A DNA stretch of 64,000 nucleotides from Roseomonas aeriglobus (GCA_016937575.1 JAFHKN010000002.1:1054001-1118000), one strand, 5' to 3'. Numbered from the stretch's first letter, positions 17,743-28,397 are shown. A program made the numbers and translations. The notes: generated by a model not told the origin, from the sequence alone.

Positions 17743-18177
17743 TCAGAAGCGCGCGGCGGCGTCCAGCGCTAGCCTATAGGACATCGCGCCGAATCCCGCG
17801 ACCGTTCCTTTCGCGGCCCGCCCGACGAAGCTGACGTGGCGGAAATCCTCGCGGGTGTGCGGGTTCGACAGATGAACCTCGATCACGGGCGTGCGAATGG
17901 CCTTGATCGCGTCGTGGATCGCGATCGAAGTGTGGGTGAAGGCGCCGGCGTTCAGCAGCACCGCCTTGGCACCGCGCGCCTGCGCCTCGTGCAGCCAGTC
18001 GACCAGATGGCCTTCATGGTTCGACTGACGCAGGTCGATCTCGATATCGATCTCGCGGGCGCGGTCCTCCAGCATCCCGGCAATGTCGTCGAGCGTGTCC
18101 GAGCCGTAGATTTCCGGCTCGCGCGTGCCGAGCAGGTTCAGGTTCGGGCCGTTCAGGACGTAGATGAGGTCGGCCAT
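17743..18177 (-). CDS. aroQ: Type II 3-dehydroquinate dehydratase
   Basis: 144 residues from ATG 18177 ([20 protein letters not shown]). Third step of the shikimate pathway: 3-dehydroquinate to 3-dehydroshikimate. Catalytic Tyr in EIYGSDTL, the Arg/His set in [14 protein letters not shown], the Asn in [13 protein letters not shown], and [13 protein letters not shown]. The longer upstream frame reads through a family B repeat and is not used. First gene of the accBC cluster, a common alphaproteobacterial order. Confidence 0.97.
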   Translation of the reverse strand: MADLIYVLNGPNLNLLGTREPEIYGSDTLDDIAGMLEDRAREIDIEIDLRQSNHEGHLVDWLHEAQARGAKAVLLNAGAFTHTSIAIHDAIKAIRTPVIEVHLSNPHTREDFRHVSFVGRAAKGTVAGFGAMSYRLALDAAARF

Positions 18178-18235
18178 GGTTCGCTTTCGATTGAACGTGG
18201 ACGCTCCGGCTCCTAGGTGGTGCGCGACCAACCAA

Positions 18236-18331
18236 GTCCGTTCGCCCTGAGCTTGTCGAAGGGTTGCCCTTCTTCCTACCAACCGGGCCGTAGAAGAAGG
18301 GCAGGGCTTCGACAAGCTCAGCCCGAACGGA
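18236..18331. repeat. Family B inverted repeat, copy 2
   Basis: TTCGCCCTGAGCTTGTCGAA faces TTCGACAAGCTCAGCCCGAA in the divergent spacer between aroQ and thiSG. Confidence 0.87.
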
Positions 18332-18341
18332 AGGTATTGGC

Positions 18342-19346
18342 GTGCACGCTGACGGCACCGTCTCGATCACCCTGAACGGCGAACACAAGCGCGTCGCCGC
18401 GGGGCTCACCATCGCGCAGCTGGCCGAGAGCCTGGGCCTTGTGCCCGCCAAGCTGGCCGTCGAGCGCAACCTGGAAGTCGTGCCGCGCTCGACGCTCAGC
18501 GAAGTGATGGTCGAGGACGGCGACGAGTTGGAGATCGTGCACTTCGTCGGCGGCGGGGATCATGCCGGCGTGATCACGGACGACAGCTGGTCGGTCGCCG
18601 GCCGTACCTTCCGCTCCCGGCTGATCGTCGGCACCGGCAAGTACAAGGATTTCGAACAGAACGCCGCGGCCGTCGCCGCATCGGGCGCGGAGATCGTCAC
18701 GGTAGCCGTCCGCCGGGTCAACGTCAGCGACCCCAACGCGCCGATGCTGACCGACTATATCGACCCGAAGAAGATCACCTACCTGCCCAACACCGCCGGC
18801 TGCTTCGATGCCGAAAGCGCGATCCGTACGCTCAGGCTGGCGCGCGAGGCGGGGGGCTGGGACCTGGTGAAGCTGGAAGTGCTGGGCGAGGCGCGGACGC
18901 TCTACCCCGACATGGTCGAGACGTTGCGCGCGACTGAGGTCCTGGCGAACGAAGGCTTCAAGCCGATGGTCTATTGTGTCGACGATCCGATCGCGGCGAA
19001 GCGGCTGGAGGATGCGGGCGCGGTCGCGATCATGCCGCTGGGGGCGCCGATCGGATCCGGTCTGGGCATCCAGAACCAGGTCACAATTCGACTGATCGTC
19101 GAGGGCGCCAAGGTGCCGGTGCTGGTCGACGCGGGCGTCGGCACCGCATCGGACGCCGCGGCGGCGATGGAGCTTGGCTGCGACGGCGTGCTGATGAATA
19201 CCGCGATTGCGGAAGCCAAGGACCCGATCCTGATGGCCGCGGCGATGAAGTCGGCGGTCGAGAGCGGGCGGCTGGCCTACCGCGCGGGGCGCATGGCGAA
19301 GCGCCGCTATGCCGACCCGTCGAGCCCGCTCGCCGGGTTGATTTAG
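18342..19346 (+). CDS. thiG: ThiS-ThiG fusion (sulfur carrier + thiazole synthase)
   Basis: 334 residues from GTG 18342. Residues 1-70 are a ThiS ubiquitin-like domain ([20 protein letters not shown], ending VHFVGGGD). From about 80 on is Thi[27 protein letters not shown], the Schiff-base Lys in [18 protein letters not shown], and [20 protein letters not shown]. ThiG builds the thiazole of thiamine from deoxyxylulose phosphate, dehydroglycine and ThiS thiocarboxylate. Free ThiS needs a C-terminal Gly-Gly; here the Gly run is internal, so processing or a changed sulfur route must be considered. Other thi genes are not in the window. Confidence 0.93.
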   Translation: MHADGTVSITLNGEHKRVAAGLTIAQLAESLGLVPAKLAVERNLEVVPRSTLSEVMVEDGDELEIVHFVGGGDHAGVITDDSWSVAGRTFRSRLIVGTGKYKDFEQNAAAVAASGAEIVTVAVRRVNVSDPNAPMLTDYIDPKKITYLPNTAGCFDAESAIRTLRLAREAGGWDLVKLEVLGEARTLYPDMVETLRATEVLANEGFKPMVYCVDDPIAAKRLEDAGAVAIMPLGAPIGSGLGIQNQVTIRLIVEGAKVPVLVDAGVGTASDAAAAMELGCDGVLMNTAIAEAKDPILMAAAMKSAVESGRLAYRAGRMAKRRYADPSSPLAGLI

Positions 19347-19420
19347 ATCGAAAACCTGGGAACGCCTGTCAGGTCGACGCGTTGGGAGGGGCAAGTACAA
19401 CGCTTACAGGAGTGACCCAC

Positions 19421-19609
19421 ATGGGCGAGCTGATCGACAAGGTTAAGGGCAACGTCAACGAAGCCATCGGCAAGGCCAAGCAGGCCGTCGCCGGCGACGG
19501 CCCGGATCGCAACGAGAAGCTGGCCGCCGAAGGCGCCGCTCAGGAAGGCAAGGGCAAGGCCCAGCAGGGCGTCGGTGCCGTGAAGGGCGCCCTCGGCGAC
19601 GACATCTAA
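19421..19609 (+). CDS. CsbD-family stress protein
   Basis: 62 residues from ATG 19421 with AGGAG upstream (CAGGAGTGACCCAC). Sequence MGELIDKVKGNVNEAIGKAK followed by repeated Lys/Ala/Gly segments is the CsbD pattern: small, hydrophilic, probably disordered, often induced by general stress. Exact role unknown. A strong terminator follows at 19634. Confidence 0.92.
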   Translation: MGELIDKVKGNVNEAIGKAKQAVAGDGPDRNEKLAAEGAAQEGKGKAQQGVGAVKGALGDDI

Positions 19610-19633
19610 GCTTTCCGATTTGTGGAAGCGACT

Positions 19634-19669
19634 GGGCCGTCCGGGAAACCGGGCGGCCCTTTCGTTTTA
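19634..19669 (+). terminator. Rho-independent terminator after csbD
   Basis: Stem GGGCCGTCCGG / CCGGGCGGCCC around GAAA, followed by TTTCGTTTT. Confidence 0.85.
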
Positions 19670-19815
19670 CACGCGTCTTGCGCCGATCGGTCGCGTCACG
19701 TCGCAGAGACGCGTGGCGAGACGGCCTGATCGCCCGCCCAAGTTGAACGACTATTCAACTCGGCTTGACCGAATCCCTTGCTTCCCCCTAACGCCCTTTC
19801 GAAACGTCAGGAGGG

Positions 19816-20529
19816 ATGCCGATGAAGAAGCTCTATCCGGATGCAGCCGCCGCGCTCGACGGGCTGCTCCATGACGGCATGACGATCTGCGCCGGCGGGT
19901 TCGGCCTGTGCGGCATTCCGGAGCGGCTGATCGACGCGATCCAGGCCGCGGGCGTCAAGGACCTGACGATCGCGAGCAACAATGCCGGCATCGACAACGA
20001 GGGGCTGGGGAAGCTGCTGCGCAGTCGCCAGGTCCGGAAGATGATCTCGTCCTATGTCGGCGAGAACAAGGAATTCGAGCGGCAGTATCTGTCGGGCGAA
20101 CTCGAGGTCGAATTCTGTCCGCAGGGAACGCTGGCCGAACGCTGCCGCGCTGGCGGCGCGGGTATTCCGGGTTTCTACACCAAGACCGGTGTCGGCACGC
20201 TGGTGGCCGAGGGCAAGGAAGTGAAGACGTTCGACGGCGAGGACTATATCCTCGAACGCGGCATCCGCGCCGACCTGTCGATCATCAAGGGCTGGAAGGC
20301 CGACGAGGCTGGCAACCTGATTTTCCGCAAGACCGCGCGCAATTTCAACCAGCCGATGGCGACCGCTGGCCGCATCTGCGTGGCGGAGGTCGAGGAAGTC
20401 GTCCCCGTGGGCAGCCTCGACCCCGATCACATCCATCTGCCGGGCATCTATGTGAAGCGGATGATTGTCGGCGCACCGTACGACAAGAAGATCGAGTTCG
20501 TCACGACCCGCCCGCGGGAAGCGGCATGA
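19816..20529 (+). CDS. scoA: 3-oxoacid CoA-transferase subunit A
   Basis: 237 residues. With subunit B it transfers CoA from succinyl-CoA to acetoacetate or another 3-oxoacid. Contains [16 protein letters not shown] and the Gly-rich TASNNAG-type segment ([15 protein letters not shown]), plus the C-terminal [16 protein letters not shown] typical of SCOT alpha. Start at ATG 19816 behind GGAGG; ATG 19822 is possible. Stop overlaps the next gene by ATGA. Unusually, subunit B is not next but two genes downstream. Confidence 0.95.
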   Translation: MPMKKLYPDAAAALDGLLHDGMTICAGGFGLCGIPERLIDAIQAAGVKDLTIASNNAGIDNEGLGKLLRSRQVRKMISSYVGENKEFERQYLSGELEVEFCPQGTLAERCRAGGAGIPGFYTKTGVGTLVAEGKEVKTFDGEDYILERGIRADLSIIKGWKADEAGNLIFRKTARNFNQPMATAGRICVAEVEEVVPVGSLDPDHIHLPGIYVKRMIVGAPYDKKIEFVTTRPREAA

Positions 20530-21050
20530 TCGCGCGTTTCGTCGCCGCGGCGGCGCTCGCGCTGACGCCGGCGGTTGCCACCGCGCAGAACGCGCCCGCT
20601 TCCGCCGCGCAGGCTGAGGACCAGCAGGCGATCGATGCCCTGATCGGCAAGGTCTATTCGATCATCTCCGGCCCCGCGGGGCCGCGTGACTGGGACGCGT
20701 TCAGGGCGCTGTTCGTCCCCGAGGCGCGACTGGTGCCGGTCGGTGGCAAAGGGCCGCTGGTGCTGGACATCCAGGGCTATATCGACCGCGCCGGCACACT
20801 GATGGCCAAGGAAGGCTTTTACGAAAGCGAAGTCGCGCGGCGTGTCGAGCGATACGGCAACATCGCCCATATCTTCTCGACCTACGAAAGCCGCCATGCA
20901 CCGGGCGAAGCGCCGTTCGCGCGAGGGATCAACTCGATCCAGCTGGTTCGCACGCCCGCCGGCTGGCGCGTGCTGCATATCGTCTGGCAGGGCGAGACAC
21001 CGGCGCTGCCGATCCCAGGCGATTACCTGCCCAAGACGGATCGGCGATGA
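20526..21050 (+). CDS. Secreted NTF2-like (SnoaL-type) protein
   Basis: 174 residues, ATG 20526 overlapping scoA's TGA. Signal peptide [20 protein letters not shown], then an alpha+beta single domain ([44 protein letters not shown]) resembling NTF2-like folds, so probably a periplasmic small-ligand binder or orphan enzyme. No catalytic set is evident. The stop overlaps the start of the phosphatase gene (ATGA), so it is embedded in the CoA-transferase operon. Confidence 0.75.
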   Translation: MIARFVAAAALALTPAVATAQNAPASAAQAEDQQAIDALIGKVYSIISGPAGPRDWDAFRALFVPEARLVPVGGKGPLVLDIQGYIDRAGTLMAKEGFYESEVARRVERYGNIAHIFSTYESRHAPGEAPFARGINSIQLVRTPAGWRVLHIVWQGETPALPIPGDYLPKTDRR

Positions 21051-22156
21051 GGCTGGGGATGATGCTGCGCGCCGGAACCATCCTGTCGCTGCCGGTCGTG
21101 CTGAGCGGTTGCATCGCCGCGGCGGCGCTGATCCCGGTCGCCGCCTCGTCCTCGATGATCGTCAAGACGCAGATGGACGGCAAGCGTCAGAAGCGGCAGG
21201 CAAAGGCAGCGGACGAGGCGCCGCCCCCGCCGCTTCAGACCGAAGCCGGCCGCCGCTGGCAGGCGCAAATGGAGGGCGCAAAGATCGTTCCCGGCGCCAC
21301 CGCCCTGCCGCCGCCCGATGGGTCGCAGCCGTCGCCGGCCGCCGCAGCGGCGGTCGCCCAGCGCACTGGCGTGCCCGAGACGATGCAATATCTTTACGGG
21401 TCGGGTGAGGCTGCCGCCGGATCGATTCAGGCGTATCGCGCGCTCCAGCGCTATCTGACCGATTGGAAGGCGTTTGCGAAGCCCGGCAAGGCGCGTCAGG
21501 TCGTGCTGGCCGACAGCGCGTCGCTGAACGCACCGCAGTTCGAACCGTGCGGTCCGAAGCCTCCCGCTGTCGTGCTGGATATCGACGAAACGGCACTGCT
21601 GAATCTCGGATATGAAGCGGACGCCGCGCGCCGCGGCGAGGCGTATGAGGAAGGTCGGTGGCGGCGCTGGGAAGAAACCGGCGCGGACAAAACAGTCGCG
21701 GTGCCCGGCGCCAAGATGGCGCTCGACGCGGCGCGGGCGGCGGGCATCACCGTCATCTTCAATTCGAACCGCACCCGCGAGACCGCGGCGCAGACCGAAC
21801 TGGCGCTCAATCGCGCCGGGCTGGGGCCGGCCAAGCACGGTACGACCCTGTGGCTGAAGGGTGACGACGGCGGCGGATCGGGCAAGGACGACCGCCGGTG
21901 GGCGATCGCCAGCGGCTATTGCGTCATCGCGATGGTCGGTGACCAATTGGGTGACTTCAGCGACCTGTTCAACGACCCGACGCTGTCGCCGTCCACCCGC
22001 CGCGCGCTTGCCGCATCGCCGGCGATCGCCGGCCTGTGGGGCAACGGCTGGTTCGTGCTGCCCAACCCCGTCTACGGCAGCGCGCTGAAAGGTGGGTTCG
22101 ACGATATCTTTCCGGTAGATACGCGCTGGAGCGATCCGGCGGAGGAGAAGAAATAA
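21047..22156 (+). CDS. HAD-type acid phosphatase lipoprotein (class B/e(P4)-like)
   Basis: 369 residues. Lipobox LSGC at about 20-23 predicts membrane anchoring. The HAD motif [11 protein letters not shown] (DxDET) defines the acid phosphatase/lipoprotein e(P4) class; motif II is in IFNSNRTRE, the Lys in TTLWLKGDD, and motif IV in [12 protein letters not shown]. Such enzymes dephosphorylate nucleotides in the periplasm. Starts on the upstream TGA (ATGA) and ends in TAATG with scoB. Its presence between the two CoA-transferase subunits has no obvious metabolic logic. Confidence 0.9.
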   Translation: MRLGMMLRAGTILSLPVVLSGCIAAAALIPVAASSSMIVKTQMDGKRQKRQAKAADEAPPPPLQTEAGRRWQAQMEGAKIVPGATALPPPDGSQPSPAAAAAVAQRTGVPETMQYLYGSGEAAAGSIQAYRALQRYLTDWKAFAKPGKARQVVLADSASLNAPQFEPCGPKPPAVVLDIDETALLNLGYEADAARRGEAYEEGRWRRWEETGADKTVAVPGAKMALDAARAAGITVIFNSNRTRETAAQTELALNRAGLGPAKHGTTLWLKGDDGGGSGKDDRRWAIASGYCVIAMVGDQLGDFSDLFNDPTLSPSTRRALAASPAIAGLWGNGWFVLPNPVYGSALKGGFDDIFPVDTRWSDPAEEKK

Positions 22157-22791
22157 TGCCCTGGGACCGCAACCAGATGGCGGCACGCGCCGCGAAGGAA
22201 TTGCGCGACGGTTTCTACGTCAACCTCGGCATCGGCATTCCAACGCTGGTCGCCAACAACATACCCGAAGGCATGACCGTCACGCTGCAGAGCGAGAACG
22301 GCATGCTGGGGATCGGCCCCTTTCCCTATGAGGGCGAGGAAGATCCCGACCTGATCAACGCCGGCAAGCAGACGATCAGCGAACTGCCGTCCTCGGTCTA
22401 TTTCAGCTCGGCCGACAGCTTCGCGATGATCCGCGGCGGGCATATCGACCTGACCGTGCTGGGCGCGATGGAGGTTGCCGAGAACGGCGACATTGCCAAC
22501 TGGATGATCCCGGGCAAGATGATCAAGGGCATGGGCGGCGCGATGGACCTTGTCGCCGGGGTCAAGAAGATCATCGTCGTGATGGAACACACGTCGAAGA
22601 ACGGCGACCCGAAATTCATCCCGGCCTGCACCTTGCCGCTGACGGGCAAGAACGTCGTCGACATGATCGTGACCGATCTGGCCGTGTTCCAGCGTCCCGA
22701 TCACGACAGCCCGTTCAAGCTGATCGAACTGGCGCCGGGCGTGACCGCGGACGAAGTCGCGGCGAAGACGACGGCGACGTACGAAGCGTGA
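22156..22791 (+). CDS. scoB: 3-oxoacid CoA-transferase subunit B
   Basis: 211 residues. The catalytic Glu is in [14 protein letters not shown] (SENG motif), which forms the glutamyl-CoA thioester. Also [17 protein letters not shown] [20 protein letters not shown] and GGAMDLVAG. Begins on the last base of the phosphatase stop codon (TAATG) and ends overlapped with the GST gene (GTGA). Functions with ScoA at 19816. Confidence 0.95.
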   Translation: MPWDRNQMAARAAKELRDGFYVNLGIGIPTLVANNIPEGMTVTLQSENGMLGIGPFPYEGEEDPDLINAGKQTISELPSSVYFSSADSFAMIRGGHIDLTVLGAMEVAENGDIANWMIPGKMIKGMGGAMDLVAGVKKIIVVMEHTSKNGDPKFIPACTLPLTGKNVVDMIVTDLAVFQRPDHDSPFKLIELAPGVTADEVAAKTTATYEA

Positions 22792-23498
22792 GCGACGGCT
22801 ACACCCTGATCACGGCCAACCGGAATTATTCCAGTTGGTCGCTCAGGCCGTGGGTGTTGATGACGGCGCTGGGCATCCCCTTCGCCGATCGGATCGAGCC
22901 GTTTCAACGGCTCGACAACTACGACGCGTTCCGGGCGTTTTCGCCGACCGGCCAGGTTCCGGTGCTGATCCACGGGGATCGCACGATCTGGGATTCGCTC
23001 GGCATCGTCATGTATCTGGCCGATCGGCATGACGGCGTATGGCCGGCCGATCCCGATGCCCGCGCCTGGGCGATGTGCGCGGTGGCGGAAATGCACGGCG
23101 GCTTCGGCGCGCTGCGGAACGAGCGGACGATGACCGTCGGGCAGCGCGTCACACCGCAGGGTGGGTCGCCGGCACTGGCGAAGGATGTGGCGCGGCTTTC
23201 GGCGCTCTGGGCGGAGGGGATCGAGCGCTTCGGCGGACCGTGGCTGGCCGGCACGGCGTTCAGCGCGGTCGATGCATTCTACGCACCGGTCGCGTTCCGC
23301 GTGCGAACCTATGGCATCGACGTCGGGCCGACCGGCGCTCGCTGGGTAGAGGCGATGCTTGCCCATCCGGCGATGCGGACGTGGGAGCAGGCCGCGCTGG
23401 CCGAGACATTCCGCGAGGAAGGGCACGAGGCCGAAGTCGCCGCTGTGGGCCTGGTGACCGAGGACCACCGTGCGGTCGCTGTCTCTCCCGAAAGCTAG
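22788..23498 (+). CDS. Glutathione S-transferase family protein
   Basis: 236 residues from GTG 22788. Thioredoxin-like N-terminal domain starts [20 protein letters not shown], the SSWS serine being the probable glutathione-activating residue; [20 protein letters not shown] is the cis-Pro and glutathione-binding stretch. The C-terminal all-helical domain follows. Last gene of the overlapping five-gene string. Substrate unknown. Confidence 0.92.
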   Translation: MSDGYTLITANRNYSSWSLRPWVLMTALGIPFADRIEPFQRLDNYDAFRAFSPTGQVPVLIHGDRTIWDSLGIVMYLADRHDGVWPADPDARAWAMCAVAEMHGGFGALRNERTMTVGQRVTPQGGSPALAKDVARLSALWAEGIERFGGPWLAGTAFSAVDAFYAPVAFRVRTYGIDVGPTGARWVEAMLAHPAMRTWEQAALAETFREEGHEAEVAAVGLVTEDHRAVAVSPES

Positions 23499-24060
23499 GG
23501 CGCGGAGCTAAGCGCGTCGATTGCGGCCGCGCCGATAACGCCCGCGTAATTATGTCACAGAACACCAGCGCCTCCGCGAATCCAGCAGGGGGGGGCGCCC
23601 CCCTGCGGCATTGAGCGTTCGAAGGCCGGGCCGCGTCGATCGACACGGTCGAGATTTGACCTTCCAGCCCCCCGCGTGACCAAGCGGGACGTTCGTGGAG
23701 GAAGACGGGCGTCATACATCTTACGGTGTGTTGGACGACGCTGCCGCGGAAGCAGGGCAATCCGAAACGCGTATGCCCTTGATCGTCATCCCCTCCCTAG
23801 CCGGGATCGGGCTGCCTTCCGGTCGCGCCATCACGGCGCGGGATACGGTGCTTTCGAGGGTGACCTGCGGATCGGCGGGTTCGGGGACGGGGAGGAGGCG
23901 GATGCACGGACACGCAGGCTCCCCGACCGTGGAATGCCCGATCAAGCGCCGACCGAAAGTCGAGGTTTGTCGGGCACAGTAATTTCGATCAGGATCGCGC
24001 GGACACAAAGTTGCGCGCGGACTTGCATCCGCACATCTTTCGGCTAACCCCGCGACCATC
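23499..24060. other. Gene-free spacer before leuC
   Basis: About 560 bp. It holds a G/C palindrome at 23585-23606 (GCAGGGGGG facing CCCCCCTGC) without a T tract. A reading frame at 23773-23982 has no ribosome site and low-complexity composition, so I do not call it. I looked for a leucine-rich leader peptide upstream of leuC and saw none. Confidence 0.5.
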
Positions 24061-25503
24061 ATGGCCAGCCGACCGCTCACGCTCTACGAAAAAATCTGGG
24101 CCGACCACGTCGTCGAACGTCGCGACGACGGGACGTGCCTCATCTACATCGACCGTCACCTCGTCCATGAAGTGACGAGCCCGCAGGCGTTTGCCGGGCT
24201 GAAGGCCGCTGGGCGCCGGGTGCGCCGCATCGACCTGACGTTGGCCGTGCCTGATCACAATCTGCCGACCAGCCCGCGGGTCGATGCGGCGGGGAAGCCG
24301 CTGCCGATCGCCGACCCGGAAAGCGCGAACCAACTCGCCGCGCTCAGGGCGAACGTCGCCGAGTTCGGCGTGCCCTATATCGACGCGCTCGCGGCCGAAC
24401 AGGGCATCGTCCATGTCGTCGGGCCGGAGCAGGGCTTCACGCTGCCGGGTACGACTCTGGTCTGCGGCGACAGCCATACCTCGGCCCATGGCGCGCTGGG
24501 GTCGCTGGCGTTCGGCATCGGCACGTCGGAGGTCGAGCATGTGCTCGCCACGCAGACGCTGTTGCTCAAGCAATCCAAGACCATGGAAATTCGTGTCGAC
24601 GGCTCGCTCGGCTTCGGGGTCAGCCCGAAGGACGTGGTGCTGGCGATCATCGGCAGGATCGGGGCGGCGGGCGGCACCGGCTATGTCGTCGAATATACCG
24701 GCGAGGTCATCCGCGCGATGTCGATCGAGGGTCGCCTGACCGTCAGCAACATGTCGATCGAGGGCGGTGCGCGTGCGGGTCTGATCGCGCCCGACGATAC
24801 GACCTTCGCCTATCTCAGGGGCCGCCCGATGGCGCCGAGCGGCGAGACATGGGACAAGGCCGTCGCCTATTGGCGCACGCTGCCGAGCGATCCGGCCGCG
24901 GTGTACGACGCCGTCGTCAAGCTCGACGCGACCGATATCGCGCCGTCGCTGACCTGGGGGACGAGCCCCGAGGACGTGGTGCCGATCACTGGTATCGTCC
25001 CCGATCCCGACAGCTTCGCCGACCCGTCGAAGCGCGTCGCCGCCCGCAAGTCGCTCGATTACATGGGGCTGGAGCCGGGCACGCGGATGCAGGACGTCGC
25101 CGTGCAGAACGTCTTCATCGGTAGCTGCACCAACAGCCGAATCGAGGATCTGCGCGCCGCTGCCGCGGTCGCCAGCGGACGGCATGTCGCGGACGGCGTG
25201 CGCGCGATGGTCGTGCCGGGATCGGGCCTGGTGAAGCGTCAGGCCGAGCGGGAGGGGCTCGACCGCATCTTCACCGAAGCGGGCTTTGAATGGCGCGAAC
25301 CCGGCTGTTCGATGTGCCTGGCGATGAATCCCGACAAGGTGCCGCCGGGCGAGCGCTGTGCGTCGACCAGCAACCGCAACTTTGTCGGCCGCCAGGGGCC
25401 GGGGGCACGGACGCATCTGCTGAGCCCGGCGATGGCCGCTGCGGCGGCGGTGACCGGGCGCCTGGCCGACGTCCGCGACCTGATGGGGGCGTCCAATGGC
25501 TGA
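24061..25503 (+). CDS. leuC: 3-isopropylmalate dehydratase large subunit
   Basis: 480 residues. Isomerises 2- to 3-isopropylmalate in leucine synthesis, with a [4Fe-4S] cluster. Start [20 protein letters not shown] is canonical. Cluster Cys in [14 protein letters not shown] and in [13 protein letters not shown]; substrate loops [20 protein letters not shown] and [12 protein letters not shown]. Overlaps leuD by 8 bases. Confidence 0.98.
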   Translation: MASRPLTLYEKIWADHVVERRDDGTCLIYIDRHLVHEVTSPQAFAGLKAAGRRVRRIDLTLAVPDHNLPTSPRVDAAGKPLPIADPESANQLAALRANVAEFGVPYIDALAAEQGIVHVVGPEQGFTLPGTTLVCGDSHTSAHGALGSLAFGIGTSEVEHVLATQTLLLKQSKTMEIRVDGSLGFGVSPKDVVLAIIGRIGAAGGTGYVVEYTGEVIRAMSIEGRLTVSNMSIEGGARAGLIAPDDTTFAYLRGRPMAPSGETWDKAVAYWRTLPSDPAAVYDAVVKLDATDIAPSLTWGTSPEDVVPITGIVPDPDSFADPSKRVAARKSLDYMGLEPGTRMQDVAVQNVFIGSCTNSRIEDLRAAAAVASGRHVADGVRAMVVPGSGLVKRQAEREGLDRIFTEAGFEWREPGCSMCLAMNPDKVPPGERCASTSNRNFVGRQGPGARTHLLSPAMAAAAAVTGRLADVRDLMGASNG

Positions 25504-26110
25504 TCCGATCACGCAGGTGTCGGGCCGCGCCTATCCTTGGGGCGCCAAGAACATCGACACCGACATCATCATCCCCGCGCACTGGCTGAAGACCACGACG
25601 CGCGAGGGCCTGGGAAAGGGGGCCTTCGAAACCGTCCGCGCCGTCGAGGGCAATATCTTCGACGACCCGCGCTATGCGGGCGCACCGGTGCTGATTGCGG
25701 GCGACAATTTCGGTTGCGGGTCGAGCCGCGAGCATGCCGCCTGGGCGCTGGCCGATCTGGGGGTCAAGGCGGTCATCGCGCCGTCCTTCTCCGACATCTT
25801 CTCGGGCAACGCGTTCAAGAACGGGATCGTCCCCGTCGTCCTGCCGCAGGCGGCGGTCGATCGGCTGGTGGAGGCGGCGCAGGACGGCGAAGTCACCGTC
25901 GATTTGGAGACGATGACGGTCACCACCAGCTACCAGGATCGCTTCGGCTTCACGCTCGATGCGTTTCGCCGCGATTGCCTGATGCAGGGGCTGGACGAGA
26001 TCGGTCTGACGCTGGCACAAGATACCGCGATTTCGAAATTCGAATCCGCGGACGCAGAGCATCGCCCGTGGATCAGCGGGAGAGGCCTAGATGCGAGCGT
26101 TGCTGTCTGA
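25496..26110 (+). CDS. leuD: 3-isopropylmalate dehydratase small subunit
   Basis: 204 residues, partner of LeuC. Characteristic [15 protein letters not shown] near the N terminus, [19 protein letters not shown] and [17 protein letters not shown]. Starts inside the leuC 3' end and its last 20 bases overlap the qor-like gene. leuB is not in the window. Confidence 0.97.
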   Translation: MADPITQVSGRAYPWGAKNIDTDIIIPAHWLKTTTREGLGKGAFETVRAVEGNIFDDPRYAGAPVLIAGDNFGCGSSREHAAWALADLGVKAVIAPSFSDIFSGNAFKNGIVPVVLPQAAVDRLVEAAQDGEVTVDLETMTVTTSYQDRFGFTLDAFRRDCLMQGLDEIGLTLAQDTAISKFESADAEHRPWISGRGLDASVAV

Positions 26111-27092
26111 AGCTGTCGGCGGACCCGAAACACTGAAACTGTCGGATCTGCCCGAACCGGCCGTCGGCGCAGGCCAGGTCGTGGTCGCGGTGAAGGCCTG
26201 CGCGATCAACTATCCCGACGTCCTGATCATCGAGGACAAGTACCAGTTCAAGCCGCAGCGGCCGTTCGCGCCGGGCGGTGAGATCGCGGGCGTCATCGAA
26301 AGCGTCGGTGAGGGCGTGACCGGCTGGGCGGCGGGCGACCGGGTGGTGGCGGTAATCGGGCACGGAGGTCTGAGCGAAAAGGTCGCGGTGCCGGCGGGCG
26401 CGCTCTATCGCCTGCCCGAGGGGCGCGACTTCGCCGAGGGCGCGGCGCTGCTGCTGACCTATGCGACGACGATCCACGCGCTGCTCGACCGTGGACGGTT
26501 GCAGGCCGGGCAGTCGCTGCTGGTGCTGGGCGCGGCCGGCGGCGTCGGGCTGGCCGCGATCGAGCTCGGTAAGGCGTATGGCGCGCGCGTCGTCGCGGCG
26601 GTGTCGTCGGAGGAAAAGGCTGAGGCGGCGCGGGCGGCGGGTGCGGACGAGACGATCGTCTATGGCCGCGCGCCGTTCGACAAGGACCAGTCGAAGGCGC
26701 TGGCCGAGCAGTTCAAGGCGGCCGGCGGGCGCGGCGGTTTCGACGTGATCTACGATCCGGTCGGCGGCGACTATGCCGAGCCGGCGCTGCGGTCGATCGC
26801 GTGGGAAGGGCGGTATCTGGTCGTCGGCTTCCCCGCCGGCATTCCGAAGCTGCCGCTCAACCTGACGCTGCTAAAGAGCTGCGATGTCTGCGGCGTGTTC
26901 TGGGGCGCGTTCGCCGCGCGCGATCCGCAGGCGAACGCCGCGCATGTCGCGACGCTGTTCGACCTGTGGGAAAGCGGCAAGATCGCCCCGCGGGTGACCG
27001 AGCGGTTCGCCTTTGCAGACGGCGGGCAGGCAATCGCTAAGATGGCGGCGCGTGGGGCGATCGGGAAGCTGGTGGTCGAGGTGGCGGGCTGA
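26091..27092 (+). CDS. NADPH:quinone oxidoreductase family (MDR)
   Basis: 333 residues. Zinc-independent medium-chain dehydrogenase/reductase: GroES-like N domain ([16 protein letters not shown]) and Rossmann domain with [20 protein letters not shown] binding NADPH. No structural or catalytic zinc cysteines. Overlaps leuD by 20 bases, so it is co-transcribed, but no link with leucine synthesis is known. Possible substrates are quinones or enones. Confidence 0.9.
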   Translation: MRALLSEAVGGPETLKLSDLPEPAVGAGQVVVAVKACAINYPDVLIIEDKYQFKPQRPFAPGGEIAGVIESVGEGVTGWAAGDRVVAVIGHGGLSEKVAVPAGALYRLPEGRDFAEGAALLLTYATTIHALLDRGRLQAGQSLLVLGAAGGVGLAAIELGKAYGARVVAAVSSEEKAEAARAAGADETIVYGRAPFDKDQSKALAEQFKAAGGRGGFDVIYDPVGGDYAEPALRSIAWEGRYLVVGFPAGIPKLPLNLTLLKSCDVCGVFWGAFAARDPQANAAHVATLFDLWESGKIAPRVTERFAFADGGQAIAKMAARGAIGKLVVEVAG

Positions 27093-27101
27093 CCACCGGC
27101 T

Positions 27102-27185
27102 GATGTGCTCCGGTGCAGGCCGGAGCGCTGGCCGGCGTCAGCCCTTCGACCGTCACGGCTCCGGCCTGCGCCGGAGCACCGTGAC
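27102..27185. repeat. Family C inverted repeat, copy 3
   Basis: GTGCTCCGGTGCAGGCCGGA faces TCCGGCCTGCGCCGGAGCAC directly behind the qor-like gene; could act as a transcript-stabilising hairpin. Confidence 0.75.
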
Positions 27186-27212
27186 GGGTTACTGCGGTCT
27201 GCCTATCCGTCT

Positions 27213-27311
27213 CCGTTCGACCTGAAGCCTGTCGATGGGCCGTAGTTCGCTACGCTAGCCCTGCGTGGGCGGCTCGAAGGACGGTGCTTCGACAAGCTCG
27301 GCACGAACGGC
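27213..27311. repeat. Family B inverted repeat, copy 3 (diverged)
   Basis: TTCGACCTGAAGCCTGTCGA on the left and CTTCGACAAGCTCGGCACGA on the right. Several mismatches against copies 1 and 2. Confidence 0.7.
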
Positions 27312-27325
27312 GTGCGGTGCAGACC

Positions 27326-27703
27326 TTATTTTGTTGGAGCCGCAGGTGCCGCCGGCGCACCGCGCATCTGGCGGATTCCCTCGGCGATCTGGGTGCGCGC
27401 CTGGGCCATGCCCTGGTCGAGCTGCTGACGACCCATTGCCTGCTGGTCGGCCGGCAGCGTCTTCAACATCTCCTCGACGGCGCCGCGCAGCGCGGTTTCC
27501 TCGGTCTTGCAGGCGGTCAGCACGCTCTCGGCACCCTGTTCGGGGGTCATCGTCGCGGGCACGGTGGAAATCTTCGGGCCGATGCAGCCGGAGAACGCCT
27601 GCGCGCTTGCCTGGATGGCCGCAGCCCCGGCCGGTGCTGCAGGCGGCGTGGCGGGCGTGGTCGCCTGAGCGAGGACGAGGGCGAGAATCGATGCAACGGC
27701 CAT
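27326..27703 (-). CDS. Small secreted hypothetical protein
   Basis: 125 residues from ATG 27703. N-terminal signal peptide MAVASILALVLAQATTP, Ala/Pro-rich mature start, two Cys (FSGCIGPK and LTACKTEET) that could form a disulfide, and a helical Gln/Met-rich tail (PADQQAMGRQQLDQGMAQAR). No family recognised. Divergent from the zeta inhibitor gene. Confidence 0.65.
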   Translation of the reverse strand: MAVASILALVLAQATTPATPPAAPAGAAAIQASAQAFSGCIGPKISTVPATMTPEQGAESVLTACKTEETALRGAVEEMLKTLPADQQAMGRQQLDQGMAQARTQIAEGIRQMRGAPAAPAAPTK

Positions 27704-27824
27704 GAGAGACTCTTTCAAGTGGAGCCGCACGTCTATCAGCGCCGACGCAGGCTGTCATTGGGGAAGACGTTGCGCTCCCCCCGCTGCCGCCCTATCTCGA
27801 ACCCGACATAGCAAGGGGCCCTGC

Positions 27825-28151
27825 ATGACCACTTTCGACGACCGTGAGCGCGCATTCGAGGCGAAATTCGCCCGTGACGAGGAAATGGCGTTCCGCGTCA
27901 CCGCCCGCCGCAACCGGCTGGTCGGGCAGTGGGCGGCGGAAAAGATGGGCCTGACCCCCGAAGAAACCGACGCTTATGCCAGAGCGGTCGTTCAGGCCGA
28001 TTTCGAGGAAGCGGGCGACGAGGATGTCATACGCAAGGTCGTCGGCGACCTGACCGCCGCCGGGATCGACGACGCAGACGAGGCCGCGGTCCGCAGCGCG
28101 CTCGAAGACGCGCTGGTCGAGGCACGCCGGCAACTGCTGGGGTCGATCTGA
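27825..28151 (+). CDS. ATPase inhibitor subunit zeta (DUF1476)
   Basis: 108 residues from ATG 27825. MTTFDDRERAFEAKFARDEE is the N-terminal inhibitory helix of the alphaproteobacterial zeta protein, which blocks ATP hydrolysis by F1-ATPase; a helical bundle follows (AAEKMGLTPEETDAYARAVV). First gene of a likely unit with bolA and grxD, an arrangement usual in this class. Confidence 0.93.
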   Translation: MTTFDDRERAFEAKFARDEEMAFRVTARRNRLVGQWAAEKMGLTPEETDAYARAVVQADFEEAGDEDVIRKVVGDLTAAGIDDADEAAVRSALEDALVEARRQLLGSI

Positions 28152-28155
28152 TCCC

Positions 28156-28392
28156 ATGCCGATGGCCGCAGAGGATATCGAGACACTGATCCGCGCCGGG
28201 ATTCCCGACGCGACGGTCGAGATCACCGATCTGGCCGGCGACGGCGATCATTATGCCGCCCGCGTGACGGCGGAGAGTTTCCGGGGCAAGTCCCGGCTTC
28301 AGCAACAGCGCGCCGTGTATGCCGCGCTTGGCGAGCGGATGGGGGGCGTGCTCCACGCGCTCCAGCTGACCACCGCCGTTCCCCAGGAGTAA
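28156..28392 (+). CDS. bolA: BolA-family protein
   Basis: 78 residues, 4 bases behind the zeta gene. BolA fold with GDGDHYAARVTAESFRGKSR and LQQQRAVYAALGERMGG; the His near the end (VLHALQL) is the invariant cluster-ligand candidate. BolA proteins bind [2Fe-2S] clusters together with monothiol glutaredoxins, and the next gene is exactly such a glutaredoxin. Confidence 0.95.
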   Translation: MPMAAEDIETLIRAGIPDATVEITDLAGDGDHYAARVTAESFRGKSRLQQQRAVYAALGERMGGVLHALQLTTAVPQE

Positions 28393-28397
28393 GTGTG

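Noticed and set aside
23773..23982. Small plus-strand frame before leuC
   Set aside because: No ribosome site, no recognisable fold, and repeat-like composition.
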